DNA of 64,000 nucleotides from Chitinophagaceae bacterium (GCA_003168265.1 PMSV01000019.1:372001-436000), one strand, 5' to 3'; numbered from the stretch's first letter, positions 8,861 to 18,996 are shown. Notes: a model not told the origin generated them from the sequence alone. Numbers and translations: made by a program.

Positions 8861-11293
8861 TTATTGCGCCTCCCTATTCACAGCCGGTGCCGGATCCTCA
8901 TTCTTTATTCCTCTGGAATTTGTTTTGATGGTACTGTTCAATCTGCCAAACTTATAATTGAAAGCCAGCCTGAGATTCCGATAATAATATTGGGAATTAA
9001 GTGTCTGTTGAAAGCCCGGAGTATTCGTTTCGGAGATGTAATTATTAAACTTTTCTAATGGGTCGTACAATGTAAGTGAGAAGACAGCCTTCTTTTTAAA
9101 AAACTCTTTGATAATATTTACGGAGGTAAATTTGTAGTCACTGGATTTACCCTGCAAAAAAATGCCGCCGCTGAAATAGCCGAAATTGAGCGCGACATTT
9201 AAGTCATGCCCAAAATTGTATCGTACAAATGCGTTTGCGTTGCCTTGGTAACCCTGGTTTTGATAAAACTGGGAATTATAGGTGCCGGTGATCCAAAGTC
9301 GGAATAACTGCCCATTTATATTTACATTCAGCCTATTTGTTATGGGATAATTCGTACTCAGGTTTATACCGGCACTTTGGGTCTTCCCGACGTTTAAATA
9401 GGTGGTTTCGGACACGGTATCACTGATGAGAGAGGTAACATTTTGAATATTGTTGTCAGAGAAAGAATAGTTCAAACTGACATTGAATGGGGCTTTTGCA
9501 GATTCGCTATACCTTAATTCAATGATATGGTTTACAACCGGTTGCAAACCAGGGTTACCGGTCGTAATAAATTCAGGATTGGATCGATCGACAAATGGAT
9601 TTAACTGTTGTGCGAAGGGTCGCTGTATCCTTTCCGTAAAGCCCAGCGTAAAACTGCCGGTCGTTTGGAAATTACGCTGAATGGATACATCAGGGACCAG
9701 ATTGAGATAGTTCTGATTTACGGGATAATTGCTATATATCCGGGTATTCTCTAATCTCAATCCTCCTTTAAAGATCCAGTTTGACAGGTTGAACTGATAG
9801 GAATTATAAATACTGTAGACATTTTGATGGTACTCAAACTGATTCGTCAATATGGTATCCACGATGTACTGGCTGGTTATACTGTCAAGGTTTTGATCTC
9901 CGAAGAGGCTGGAATTTGTTCGGAATATGGCTTTTGAACCGGCTTCAATAATCCAGGCCCGCACTGGCTTCACGAAATCAAGCTGAAAGGTTTGGCTTTT
10001 TGAATTAGTATTGTTTTGCTGGTCGAAGGTGCTACCCACATAATCCAATCCATTTGATGCAATGACCAGGTTATCCTGATTGCTGAAGGCGGACGTGTAT
10101 TGATAGGATAAAGTGAGCAATTCATCCTTTCGGCCCGCAAAACTCAACTGATAGTTCAGGGCAATATCAAAAGCGCCTACCAAATTTTTACCTATATTGT
10201 TAAGAGGATAAGATTGTACCAAACTATCGGGAGGGCTCCATAATTGCACAGACCTGAAGCTATTTCTGGTATTAACCCGATTAAAAAAATCGACAGAAGC
10301 GGTCAATAGTTGCAGCGTGTCCAGCTCATAACTTAATGTAGTTTGTCCGTTATTGAAATTTGCGCCATTTACATTTTGGCCGGTCTGAGATAGATCGCTA
10401 GGCGGCGAAAAATTGATCAGTTGAGATCCCCCTGCGCTTGTTTTCAACGGTTGATAACCTAGCCCGAATAGGCTATTTAATCCGAACCTGCCTTCCTTCA
10501 GGCTAAACGACAGACTCCCCCTCTCACCAAAAACGCTGTTCCATCTGCCAAAAATGCTGCCGCTAAACCCATTTTCGATCTTCTCTAGCGTAATAATGTT
10601 TATTATTCCTGCAAGGCCTTCCGCATCATACTTGGAAGGTGGAACCGTGATCACCTCTATTTTCAAAATAGTGGCGGCTGGCATCGATTTTAATACATCA
10701 GCTGGGCTATTGGTCATTAACGCAGAAGGCTTGCCATTGATAAAAATCTGAAAATTGCTGCTACCCTTCAATTGAATCACATCATTCCCGTCTACTGTGA
10801 CCATGGGCACTTTCCGGAGCATTTCCAGAGCATCGTTGGCTTTGCTTTCCGGGTCCGCCTGTACTTTATAAGTAACCCTGTCGATCTCTTGCTTGATGAC
10901 TGCCCTGGTCCCTGTTATAACCACATCATTTAATTGTTGGGCAGATGTAACCATAACAATTTTACCGATATTTAATATTGAATCTTTAGCTCCAACAGTG
11001 GGGGGTATTTTGATGGTTTTAGAAAGGTAGCCCATATGTACTAATGTCAATTCGAAGGTCATGCCAGCGATCACCCTTAATTCAAAACTGCCGTCGTTTT
11101 TTGTGAACAAAGACTTCATAGTCTTACTTGTTCTTGGGTCCATCAAAGTCAGGGTGACAAAACTGAGAGGGCTATTACCTGCAGAATCGACTACCTGACC
11201 TTTAAGAACTATATTTTGAGCCTTAAGTTGAGCCCATACGCATTCACCCGAAAGGAGGATAAATAGTAACAATGCTCTGGCTATAGGCATCAA
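8861..11293 (-). CDS. Outer-membrane beta-barrel protein with CarboxypepD_reg and plug domains
   Basis: The 810-residue product has a signal peptide (ALLLFILLSGECVWAQ) and a carboxypeptidase-regulatory-like beta domain at about 28-110 (VLKGQVVDSAGNSPLSFV). A TonB-receptor-type plug follows at about 125-235 (NDVVITGTRAVI ... LAGIINIITLEK). The remainder is a long beta-barrel of the outer membrane protein beta-barrel family rich in Asn, Ser and aromatic residues, ending RLAFNYKFGRLNST. It is likely a TonB-linked transporter or related porin. There is no SusD partner next to it, so a glycan role is not supported. Confidence 0.85.
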   Translation of the reverse strand: MMPIARALLLFILLSGECVWAQLKAQNIVLKGQVVDSAGNSPLSFVTLTLMDPRTSKTMKSLFTKNDGSFELRVIAGMTFELTLVHMGYLSKTIKIPPTVGAKDSILNIGKIVMVTSAQQLNDVVITGTRAVIKQEIDRVTYKVQADPESKANDALEMLRKVPMVTVDGNDVIQLKGSSNFQIFINGKPSALMTNSPADVLKSMPAATILKIEVITVPPSKYDAEGLAGIINIITLEKIENGFSGSIFGRWNSVFGERGSLSFSLKEGRFGLNSLFGLGYQPLKTSAGGSQLINFSPPSDLSQTGQNVNGANFNNGQTTLSYELDTLQLLTASVDFFNRVNTRNSFRSVQLWSPPDSLVQSYPLNNIGKNLVGAFDIALNYQLSFAGRKDELLTLSYQYTSAFSNQDNLVIASNGLDYVGSTFDQQNNTNSKSQTFQLDFVKPVRAWIIEAGSKAIFRTNSSLFGDQNLDSITSQYIVDTILTNQFEYHQNVYSIYNSYQFNLSNWIFKGGLRLENTRIYSNYPVNQNYLNLVPDVSIQRNFQTTGSFTLGFTERIQRPFAQQLNPFVDRSNPEFITTGNPGLQPVVNHIIELRYSESAKAPFNVSLNYSFSDNNIQNVTSLISDTVSETTYLNVGKTQSAGINLSTNYPITNRLNVNINGQLFRLWITGTYNSQFYQNQGYQGNANAFVRYNFGHDLNVALNFGYFSGGIFLQGKSSDYKFTSVNIIKEFFKKKAVFSLTLYDPLEKFNNYISETNTPGFQQTLNSQYYYRNLRLAFNYKFGRLNSTIKTNSRGIKNEDPAPAVNREAQ

Positions 11294-11432
11294 GATGCGA
11301 AAATTTACTTAAAGTAAATGTCCAATTCAAAAAACAAAAAGTTGCTTCTAATAGCCTCGAAAAGTAGTTGGTAACAATAAGTTCATATTCTGTTAATATT
11401 CGCTCCTAAACAAATTGCAGGTTACATTCCTT

Positions 11433-13883
11433 TTATGGCAGGAATAAGCCAGGCTTCGGATCCCGGAGGCTTATGCAATCCACACTGGCGCCAGTCAACC
11501 CATCGCCACTAACCTTGATGGTTATATTGCCCGGATGCAAACCTGCCTTCACGACCGCATAGGCCCGACCGTTAAAAGCCATAATTCGATTGGAGCCGAA
11601 AAAATGATCATCCGCAGGATTGCCGTTATCGGTGCCGATCAATCGGTTGTCGCCCTCCACGGTAAAAGTCAAAGCATTTTTAGCGGTTGGAACGATCCTG
11701 CCTTTCGTATCGAGAACTTCCACATGCAACAATGCCACATGTTGACCATCTGCATAAAGACAGGTGGAATCCACCGTCACTTTGATTGTGGAAGGCTCAC
11801 CTGCCGTTATAATCGAGTCTTCAGCCACCTTTAACCCGTTCTTGTATCCAATTGCTTTCAATATGCCCGGTTCATAGGTTACATCCCAGAATAAATGAAG
11901 ATCAGCCGTATTGGTATGCACAAATGGCCGCTCATATTTATTCCATGCCTGCGAATTGCCCTGACGGGGGAATTCTTGAGCCTTGACACCATAGGATTTA
12001 CCATTGAGAAAAAGCTCTACTGTGTCACAGTTGGTATAGGCGAGAACTGGAATGACCTGCCCCTCCCTTCCCGGCCAATTCCAGTGTGGCAGAAGATGCA
12101 AAACCGGCTCACTCACCCATTGACTCTTATAGAAATAATAAGAGTCTTTGCAAACATCCGACCGGTCTATGACGCCAAAATAAGCCCCTTTATCCGGCCA
12201 CATGGCCTCTCCCAGGTAGTCGACACCTGTCCACATAAAATCTCCAATAATAAAAGGCCGTACGGCAATAAATTTCCACAACTGCTCTGCCCTGATCATT
12301 CCCGATAAATAATTGGCCCTGACCTTCCTTGGATCATTGCCCAATGAATATTGAGGAAACTCATAAATGGCCTCACTTTCCGTACCGATGAACTTCCAAT
12401 CAGGGTGCAGATACCTGTCTTCATCATAAAACAGCTCACGGCGTTCATGCCAGCGGTCAACATAATTGTATCCGACGATATCCTCGGCTTCCAAGAATGC
12501 CAGCTTGGTTGATCCATTGTCAGCAGAAATATCATCATTCGCTGTAGTGACGGGCCGGGTCGAATCCTCCCGATGAAATGCAGCTATCTGCCACTTCAAT
12601 AACTCTACTCCTCTGTCGCTTGTTTGGTCTGGAATTTCATTTCCGGCACTCCATATTACGACTGAAGGATGATTTCTGTCCCGATGGACCTGGTCGACGA
12701 GATCCCGTTCCCACCAATCATCAAAATATAGATTATACCCATTCTTCATTTTTCCCTTCTCCCACATATCAAAGGTCTCATCCATAACCAAAAATCCCAT
12801 CCGGTCACAGAGTTCCAGCAAAACCGGGTCTGGAGGATTATGGGAAGTTCGGATGGCATTGCATCCCATTGCCTTCAACAGTTTAAGCCGGTCTTCCCAG
12901 ACAGCCAAAGGCACCGCGGCACCCACACACCCACCATCATTATGCAGGCAAACCCCATTCATTTTCACCCTTTCGCCATTCAATAAAAAACCATCCTGCG
13001 TACTATATTCAATGCGACGGATACCCACCGTCGTCTGGTACTCATCCACAATCCTGGTTCCTATTCGTAATACTGAATTGACAGTATACAGGCTTGGATG
13101 TGAAGGCGACCAAAGGTAGGGCGACTTGACCTCAAGTTCCTGACTCCCCATAGCTGTATCCCCGGCAGAGACGGATACCGGAAGCAAAACAGTAGCAACA
13201 TCGCGCCCTGCTTCATTGCTGATCGTAGTCGTCAACTCAGCTTTTATTGTTGTATTTCCTTCATTATTGATCATTGTTCTGACCACTACTTTTGCATGAC
13301 TGCTGTCCGCTTCAGGCGTTGTTACATAAGTACCCCAATTCGCAACATGTAAGGCAGATGTCGCCTCAAGCCAGACATGACGATCGATACCCGACCCTGA
13401 GTACCAGCGTGAGTTGGGTTGCATGGAATTATCGACACGCACTGCAATGAGGTTTTTTCGACTACGCAGATAGGGCGTCAGCTTATATACAAAACTGATA
13501 TAGCCGTTGGGCCTTTTGCCCAGTAAATGACCGTTGATCCATACCTCACTGTTCATGTAAACTCCATCAAAACGGATGCTTATATATTTACCCTTTATAG
13601 CATCAGGAAGAATCAGGGTCTTCCGATACCATCCGATTCCCGTAGGCAAATAAGCTCCCCTGCCCCCAGCCGGCGCATACTTATTGAAAGCGCCTTCAAT
13701 GCTCCAGTCATGAGGCAGATCGACAGTTCTCCAATTCCTGTCGTTAAATCCCTGCTCATCGGCATGAGTAGTATCGCCAGAATAAAATTTCCAATTTCGG
13801 TCCATATTATAGGTCAGGCGCTGGGCATCGCCGCTAAAGCCGAGGGCCAGCATCAGGCAAACGAGAAATGATATCACTTTCAT
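11433..13883 (-). CDS. Secreted glycoside hydrolase family 2 (beta-galactosidase-like)
   Basis: The start at 13883 gives a clean signal peptide (MKVISFLVCLMLALGFSG); a Met six codons upstream is possible. Domains in order: a sugar-binding jelly roll (about 20-185), an Ig-like domain, and a TIM barrel with the acid/base Glu in WSAGNEIPDQ near residue 416 and the nucleophile Glu in FIGTESEA near 502. A DUF4982-type domain follows (VELFLNGKSYG) and a C-terminal Ig-like domain. At 816 residues it is typical of Bacteroidota GH2 enzymes that release terminal beta-linked galactose or related sugars. The exact substrate is not determinable. Confidence 0.9.
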   Translation of the reverse strand: MKVISFLVCLMLALGFSGDAQRLTYNMDRNWKFYSGDTTHADEQGFNDRNWRTVDLPHDWSIEGAFNKYAPAGGRGAYLPTGIGWYRKTLILPDAIKGKYISIRFDGVYMNSEVWINGHLLGKRPNGYISFVYKLTPYLRSRKNLIAVRVDNSMQPNSRWYSGSGIDRHVWLEATSALHVANWGTYVTTPEADSSHAKVVVRTMINNEGNTTIKAELTTTISNEAGRDVATVLLPVSVSAGDTAMGSQELEVKSPYLWSPSHPSLYTVNSVLRIGTRIVDEYQTTVGIRRIEYSTQDGFLLNGERVKMNGVCLHNDGGCVGAAVPLAVWEDRLKLLKAMGCNAIRTSHNPPDPVLLELCDRMGFLVMDETFDMWEKGKMKNGYNLYFDDWWERDLVDQVHRDRNHPSVVIWSAGNEIPDQTSDRGVELLKWQIAAFHREDSTRPVTTANDDISADNGSTKLAFLEAEDIVGYNYVDRWHERRELFYDEDRYLHPDWKFIGTESEAIYEFPQYSLGNDPRKVRANYLSGMIRAEQLWKFIAVRPFIIGDFMWTGVDYLGEAMWPDKGAYFGVIDRSDVCKDSYYFYKSQWVSEPVLHLLPHWNWPGREGQVIPVLAYTNCDTVELFLNGKSYGVKAQEFPRQGNSQAWNKYERPFVHTNTADLHLFWDVTYEPGILKAIGYKNGLKVAEDSIITAGEPSTIKVTVDSTCLYADGQHVALLHVEVLDTKGRIVPTAKNALTFTVEGDNRLIGTDNGNPADDHFFGSNRIMAFNGRAYAVVKAGLHPGNITIKVSGDGLTGASVDCISLRDPKPGLFLP

Positions 13884-13947
13884 ACCGCAAAGCAAGCTCA
13901 AAAAGGGGAAATACCGAAAATTCGGTTTGGCTTATACCAAGATTAAA

Positions 13948-13966
13948 GTCTACTAATTTTGTATAT
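13948..13966. promoter_or_regulatory. Palindromic operator site D upstream of YeiH gene (GTCTAC-N7-GTAtAt)
   Basis: The 19 bp read GTCTAC TAATTTT GTATAT, matching 10 of 12 consensus positions, 53 bp before the YeiH start. TAATTTTG inside it (13954-13961) fits the -7 TAnnTTTG pattern, so a bound protein would block the promoter. Confidence 0.55.
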
Positions 13967-14019
13967 TAATTTTATTGGAATATTTTCGTTTTATATCTAC
14001 CAAAAACCAAACAACTGAC

Positions 14020-15414
14020 ATGAATAAATATAAGACTGAAACAACAGGCACAAACCAAAGCTCCGGGTGGCAGGAATTCTGGTCGAAGGAGGACTGGTGG
14101 GCGGTATGGCTTGGACTGGGCATAATTATTCTGGCATATATCTTTTATCTTTCCGGTTCCAGCATATCCTGGATTGCTGTGGCCCCCGCCAAATGGTCAA
14201 CCCTATCACAACTTGCCGCTCAATTTTCGGTGAACGGCATTCGTTATCTTGCCTTGCTCGGTGCCTTCCTGGCTCTCTTTACTATCGTGATTAAATTCAT
14301 CGGGCAAAAGCCCAGGGCATTTATTCCATCTTTTATTTTTGTCTTTATACTATCGACAATAATCTATATCGCAGGCAACTGGGATCAAGCCAGCCGTTAT
14401 AACCTGGAACCGCCGCTAGTAGCTCTCATCTTAGGACTAGTTATCTCAAATCTGATTGGATTGCCCCGCTGGCTCGATGCCGGTTTCCGGGTAGAATTTT
14501 ATATCAAATTGGGTATTGTCCTGCTGGGGGCAACTTTGCCCTTCACGTTAATCATTTGGGCCGGCCCGGTAGCTATTCTACAAGCATCAATTGTTTCAAT
14601 TGTCACCTTTTTAGTCATCTTCTTTACCTCCCGAAAACTGGGGCTTGACCAGCGTCTGGCGGCGGTATTGGGAGCAGGAGGCGCGGTCTGTGGTGTTTCC
14701 GCGTCGATTGCAGTTGCCGGCGCCGTGAGGGCCAAAAAAGAGCATCCGCCCATCGCCATAAGCCTCGTCGTATTTTGGGCGATAATTCTCATTTTCGCAT
14801 TGCCATTGATTTCACGCACGCTTCACCTGCCAACGGGAGTCGGTGGCGCCTGGATTGGAACTTCGGAATTTGCTGATGCAGCGGGCCTCGCCGCTGCTCA
14901 ATCCTATGGTGGATTGGCCGGAGGTCATTTGGGCATTACAGGAACAGCAGACCAGGCACTCGCATCATATACCCTGATCAAGGTCATTGGGCGAGACATT
15001 TGGATAGGTATATGGGCCTTTGTATTGGCACTCATTGCAATCACCGTATGGGAACGAAATGAAACAAACTCAAGAGTCCAGATCGGCCAGATATGGTGGC
15101 GCTTCCCCAAATTCGTAATCGGTTTCCTCGTTGCCTCAATACTTACTACCTTGATAGTCCATGGAAATACGCTGGCCGATTACAATAAATTGGTAAAACC
15201 AGCTCTTATTGCACCCATCATCTCCTTGCGGACATGGGCATTCACCTTTAGTTTCTTTAGTATCGGACTAACGACGCGGTTTCGTGAATTAACCGTTGCA
15301 GGTATTAAGCCCTTTGTCGCATTCACAGCAGGGGTAATTGTAAACGTAATTTTGGGATATATTTTGTCAGTAATAGTATTCGGCCATTACTGGTCTTCCC
15401 TTGTAACTCACTGA
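14020..15414 (+). CDS. YeiH-family putative sulfate exporter
   Basis: This is a polytopic membrane protein of about 11-12 hydrophobic segments with the signature of the YeiH/conserved-hypothetical-698 family: LGLVISNLIGLPRWLDAG, then IKLGIVLLGATLPF, then GAGGAVCGVSASIAVAGAV. The family is annotated as putative sulfate exporters, though transport has rarely been shown directly. ATG 14020 is chosen over an upstream TTG at 13975 because the extra 15 residues overlap the promoter region. It is followed 3 nt later by a small Cys-rich gene. The upstream palindrome is shared with the encapsulin/desulfurase operon, which fits a sulfur role. Confidence 0.88.
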   Translation: MNKYKTETTGTNQSSGWQEFWSKEDWWAVWLGLGIIILAYIFYLSGSSISWIAVAPAKWSTLSQLAAQFSVNGIRYLALLGAFLALFTIVIKFIGQKPRAFIPSFIFVFILSTIIYIAGNWDQASRYNLEPPLVALILGLVISNLIGLPRWLDAGFRVEFYIKLGIVLLGATLPFTLIIWAGPVAILQASIVSIVTFLVIFFTSRKLGLDQRLAAVLGAGGAVCGVSASIAVAGAVRAKKEHPPIAISLVVFWAIILIFALPLISRTLHLPTGVGGAWIGTSEFADAAGLAAAQSYGGLAGGHLGITGTADQALASYTLIKVIGRDIWIGIWAFVLALIAITVWERNETNSRVQIGQIWWRFPKFVIGFLVASILTTLIVHGNTLADYNKLVKPALIAPIISLRTWAFTFSFFSIGLTTRFRELTVAGIKPFVAFTAGVIVNVILGYILSVIVFGHYWSSLVTH

Positions 15415-15417
15415 CGC

Positions 15418-15702
15418 ATGAAACTGCTTGATTTCATTCAACTAAGGAATTCCGGGCCGATCTGTCAAGATTGCGCCTACTTCCAGAACGATCCGGCCCT
15501 CGTTGAAGAGGCTTATGCCGGGCTTAGGACTATGAGTTCAGGGTATGCATCGGTGCGCGACCGGGACGGTTTCTGCATTTACAATCAACTATATCTTTCA
15601 GCGAGGGATAGCTGTGCCTGTTTTACACTCAGTGAACAAGTACTACAAAGTTCTATTATTCAGGATTCGCCTAACGGATCAGAATCACAGTCCCACTCTT
15701 AG
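15418..15702 (+). CDS. Small Cys-rich protein coupled to YeiH (CxxC ... C ... CxC)
   Basis: The 94-residue product starts 3 nt after the YeiH stop, so it is almost surely co-expressed. It carries C16 and C19 (CQDC), C53 (DGFC), and C66 and C68 (CAC), within a compact pattern that ends near residue 71. This spacing would suit a metal or Fe-S site. There is no signal peptide. I cannot name the family. The last 32 nt overlap the end of the converging T9SS gene, and the Ser/Gln-rich tail there may be unstructured. Confidence 0.7.
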   Translation: MKLLDFIQLRNSGPICQDCAYFQNDPALVEEAYAGLRTMSSGYASVRDRDGFCIYNQLYLSARDSCACFTLSEQVLQSSIIQDSPNGSESQSHS

Positions 15703-18043
15703 AAACAATTCTTCCAGTATAGGTGGTTCCCTGCACCATCCAGACATAAGCACCGGAATCCTGCATTTTGCCGTTTACCCTTCCGTTCCATCCTTCCCCT
15801 ATTCGGTCTGTTGAATATACAAGTTGGCCCCATCGATTAAACACTCTGAAAAAGCTGAGGCTGGATATTCCAATAGGTATTGGCCTGAAAATATTGTCAA
15901 CTGGGCCGGCAGGAGTGAATGCATTGGGAACAAAAATATCAGGAAGCGTTTTGTAGACAAGCACTTTAATCGAATCCTGTCCAAAACATCCAACAGAATC
16001 ATAGGCCCGGATTTTATAGACAATTGAATCTGTTCCCCCTCCCAACAAAGCCACAGGGTTGGAGATGGCCGTGTTATTCAGGCCTGTGGCCGGGGACCAG
16101 TTAAAAGTATCCCCTGTAGAGTCTGATGATTCTGCCTGAAGATGAAGGGGCTCAGCGACCACAATTGAAGTATCATTCACAATAGAAACAATAGGAGGCG
16201 CCTGGATGATCACAACCCGGATCGCCGAATCCGAACATCCATTCGAACCGCTGAAAACACTCGAAAGGGTATCCTTACCTGCTCCTGCCTTGGTTGGGTT
16301 AAATAATCCTGTTTGTGTAATGGCATTCCCATAAAAAGAAAAATCTCCGGAAACTCCGCTCAATTCTAAAGCTTCGGAGATCATGAAGGACGAATCGTAT
16401 GTGCAAAGAGTGGGAATAGTGTCGAAGACCACATGCGGAGCAGGTAGAACGGTAATCGTCTGATCCAATTCATTGCCGCAGGAAATCCCTGAACTGGAAA
16501 TCATTTTAATGCTATAAGAGGCATTCGTTGTCGAAACCGGATCGGGATACAGGTGATTGTAAAATTTTCCAGGGTATGGAAAAGAATCCGTAAAGGAAAC
16601 TCCGGAACTATCTCCCCAAATTATTTCAATCCAGGTAATGGAACCAAAATTGACCGAGCTCTCATTTTGAATAATCACGGGCTGATTGCTGCACAAACGA
16701 GACCCATCAACCACGGAAAATCCGGCCAGCGGAACAGCTCCGTTAACCGTAAATATTTTAGATAAACTATCTGTGCAACCCTGGCTATTGGTCACTGTAA
16801 GGGACATAGGGTAATTGGCAGCAGCACTATAACGATGAGTGGGGTCCTGACTTGTGGAATTATCAGGATTGCCTGGGCCGGCATTGGGATCAGCGAAATT
16901 CCAGTTATAGGAAAAGGGAAGAGTGGAAATATCGCCCGTGTAACTACTGTCCTTAAAATGGCCGATGGCATCTGTAAGGCAGATTTCAGGCATATTGAAA
17001 TTCACTTTAGGATTCGGAAATACCCTTATTGTTACGCTATCTACGGAGGAGCAACCGGGATTACTTGTAAATCCTGTTCTTACATAATAGGTCTGGAAAA
17101 TGGAGCCGGAGGAATCATTGGACAGGTGCAACAGGGGATTAGCAACACTGGAATCACTCAAGCCAGTGGAAGGGTTCCACGAGTAGTTATATCCTATAGT
17201 AACGGGGCCTCCAAGCTGGATATAATCATAAGGACAAAAACCGGCAGAAGCTCCCGCGACCGAAGGAGGCATCTGGGTATAAATAATAACGTTCTTGATG
17301 GATTCGTTATCGTTATATCCTCCCGTGCTGGCCGTGAATCCCAGGTATCCGGTAAAATTAAACTGCTGAAACCCGCTCAGGTAAATAGTATCGTTAACAT
17401 AAACTGTGATGGTACCGCTGTCATAGGTGATTTTTGCATGGTTATAAAGGGGTGACCGGATATAGGAAATTCTGCCATCAGAATTGTCACGAGTCGGTTC
17501 ATTCAGACATTCCCCAACTATCACATTGTTGGGATCGGAATCATTATTATAACCCTCACCCCAACGGATCTCAATTTTGGGCATATCCTGGTGTACTGTT
17601 GATGGATTGTAAGGGATACAATTATTATATGTATCAAAACACACTTTGAGGCCATTAGCGCTATTGGGAATCCCCAATCCTCCGCCGTTTACAAATCCGG
17701 CAGGAGGCACATCCAGGAAACAAAAAGCCAGACCATCTGCACCGGTTCCATCATATAACCTAAAATCAAATTCAGCCACCCATTTGCTGCAAACGGAGAG
17801 GTTAATGGGCTGGTTATAAAAAATCGCACCACTGGTTGAGTTAACTGCCTGGCAAATAATAATCTCAGAATCGGCTGATCCGGTAATATTTCCAATATAA
17901 GCAGCCCCCTGAAGGTTCCAGCCGGTTGTATTAACCGGAGTACCACTCAATTGGGCAAAGACATAATTCTGACTACAGGCAGTTATTGACAGCCCAATGT
18001 AAACTATGGATAAAAGAAAAGGAAGGCATATTCGCCGCAGCAA
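15671..18043 (-). CDS. Type IX-secreted lectin/PKD protein with type B sorting domain
   Basis: The 790-residue product has an N-terminal signal. An L-type-lectin-like domain follows at about 25-255 (SKWVAEFDFRLYDG, DGLAFCFLD, KVCFDTYNN). Several PKD/Ig-like repeats come next (SYNWNFADP, HRYSAAANYPMSLTVTN). The C-terminus is of the gliding-motility-associated CHU_C type: DIFVPNAFTP, FRVFNRWGQLVY, WNGRVNGK, SGAYVWMV. That domain marks cargo of the type IX secretion system, type B. It is probably a surface or secreted carbohydrate-binding adhesin. No catalytic domain is visible. Confidence 0.9.
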   Translation of the reverse strand: MLRRICLPFLLSIVYIGLSITACSQNYVFAQLSGTPVNTTGWNLQGAAYIGNITGSADSEIIICQAVNSTSGAIFYNQPINLSVCSKWVAEFDFRLYDGTGADGLAFCFLDVPPAGFVNGGGLGIPNSANGLKVCFDTYNNCIPYNPSTVHQDMPKIEIRWGEGYNNDSDPNNVIVGECLNEPTRDNSDGRISYIRSPLYNHAKITYDSGTITVYVNDTIYLSGFQQFNFTGYLGFTASTGGYNDNESIKNVIIYTQMPPSVAGASAGFCPYDYIQLGGPVTIGYNYSWNPSTGLSDSSVANPLLHLSNDSSGSIFQTYYVRTGFTSNPGCSSVDSVTIRVFPNPKVNFNMPEICLTDAIGHFKDSSYTGDISTLPFSYNWNFADPNAGPGNPDNSTSQDPTHRYSAAANYPMSLTVTNSQGCTDSLSKIFTVNGAVPLAGFSVVDGSRLCSNQPVIIQNESSVNFGSITWIEIIWGDSSGVSFTDSFPYPGKFYNHLYPDPVSTTNASYSIKMISSSGISCGNELDQTITVLPAPHVVFDTIPTLCTYDSSFMISEALELSGVSGDFSFYGNAITQTGLFNPTKAGAGKDTLSSVFSGSNGCSDSAIRVVIIQAPPIVSIVNDTSIVVAEPLHLQAESSDSTGDTFNWSPATGLNNTAISNPVALLGGGTDSIVYKIRAYDSVGCFGQDSIKVLVYKTLPDIFVPNAFTPAGPVDNIFRPIPIGISSLSFFRVFNRWGQLVYSTDRIGEGWNGRVNGKMQDSGAYVWMVQGTTYTGRIVSKSGTVILIR

Positions 18044-18540
18044 AAAATGACAGTTTGGTTAAGGTAAAAATAGACAAATATGGGTTTTATACAAGTCCGG
18101 GCAGGTTTATAGATCAATCTGTTTTTTTTAGTTGCTCAATCCTGGGCAAAACCTATCATTTGAGGAATTCATTGGCAAAATGAATAGACTTATTCTCACT
18201 CTCGTATTATATTAGCTATTCCTCAGCCTAATCCGGCACATGTATCGCCTGAAATCCCAGCAGAATTTCGTTCTGTCAATCCTCTATATTTCAGAAATAC
18301 CCCTCCTGATCATCTTTGATCCTCTTGAAAAGCTAAAGAGAAAATTGAGTCATAATCAAGTTCAGCTATCCAACTAAGCAATATCCCCCCAATATGCGGC
18401 ACAAACCTTGAGTAATTTTATAAGTTAGTTATTTACCATATAGTTAAAAGTATGAACCTCGGTATTTCGATACCGGAGATTATCGCTATACAAATTATTA
18501 AGGTCAGAGTCAAAATCAATAACAATACAAACTGTAAACA
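18044..18540. other. Intergenic region with a UUCG-capped hairpin
   Basis: About 500 bp between divergent genes, with no convincing open frame. At 18460-18475 a 6-bp perfect stem (CGGTAT/ATACCG) closes a TTCG tetraloop, 65 bp before the NTF2-like gene. It could be an operator or a leader hairpin; there is no T run, so it is not a terminator. Nothing else was identified. Confidence 0.4.
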
Positions 18541-18996
18541 ATGGCAAAAGAAACAATAAGCACCGCAGATCTCATCAAAGCATTTACGGCTGCATTTACC
18601 TCTGACGATATTGAAGGATGGAAAAAGCTTCTATCACCTGACGGCGAATGGAAAATAATGGCAACAGGGGAAACATTCAAAGGAATTGATAAAATGCTGG
18701 AACTGGCTAATCGCTCAGTTGCGGCGAGAAAACATGATGGCGAATTGGGCATCAAACCTACAAACGTCTTCGCAAATGGAGAAGGAACGAAACTCTGTTG
18801 GGAATATATTCATTCAGGAATAGTTACCGATAAGTGGCCATCGACTTCAGCTCAGAAGCCGGCTCCGGGCACAAAGTTTGAACTGCCGATCGTGCTCATT
18901 TGCGAGGTATTTGAGGGAAAGTTAGTTAAGGTCAGAGAGTATTTTGATTTGCTTACACTTACGGATGCAGGTTCCCCTCATCACCTTTATTCATAG
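18541..18996 (+). CDS. NTF2-like (SnoaL-type) protein
   Basis: This 151-residue soluble protein has the cone-shaped NTF2/SnoaL pattern: an N-terminal helix pair (LIKAFTAAFTSDDIEGWKKLL), PDGEWKI, FKGIDKMLELANR, then long strands closing with KLVKVREYFDLLTL. Family members include polyketide cyclases, isomerases and many ligand-binding proteins. No catalytic residue can be assigned with confidence. It is a single gene preceded by the hairpin noted above. Confidence 0.75.
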   Translation: MAKETISTADLIKAFTAAFTSDDIEGWKKLLSPDGEWKIMATGETFKGIDKMLELANRSVAARKHDGELGIKPTNVFANGEGTKLCWEYIHSGIVTDKWPSTSAQKPAPGTKFELPIVLICEVFEGKLVKVREYFDLLTLTDAGSPHHLYS

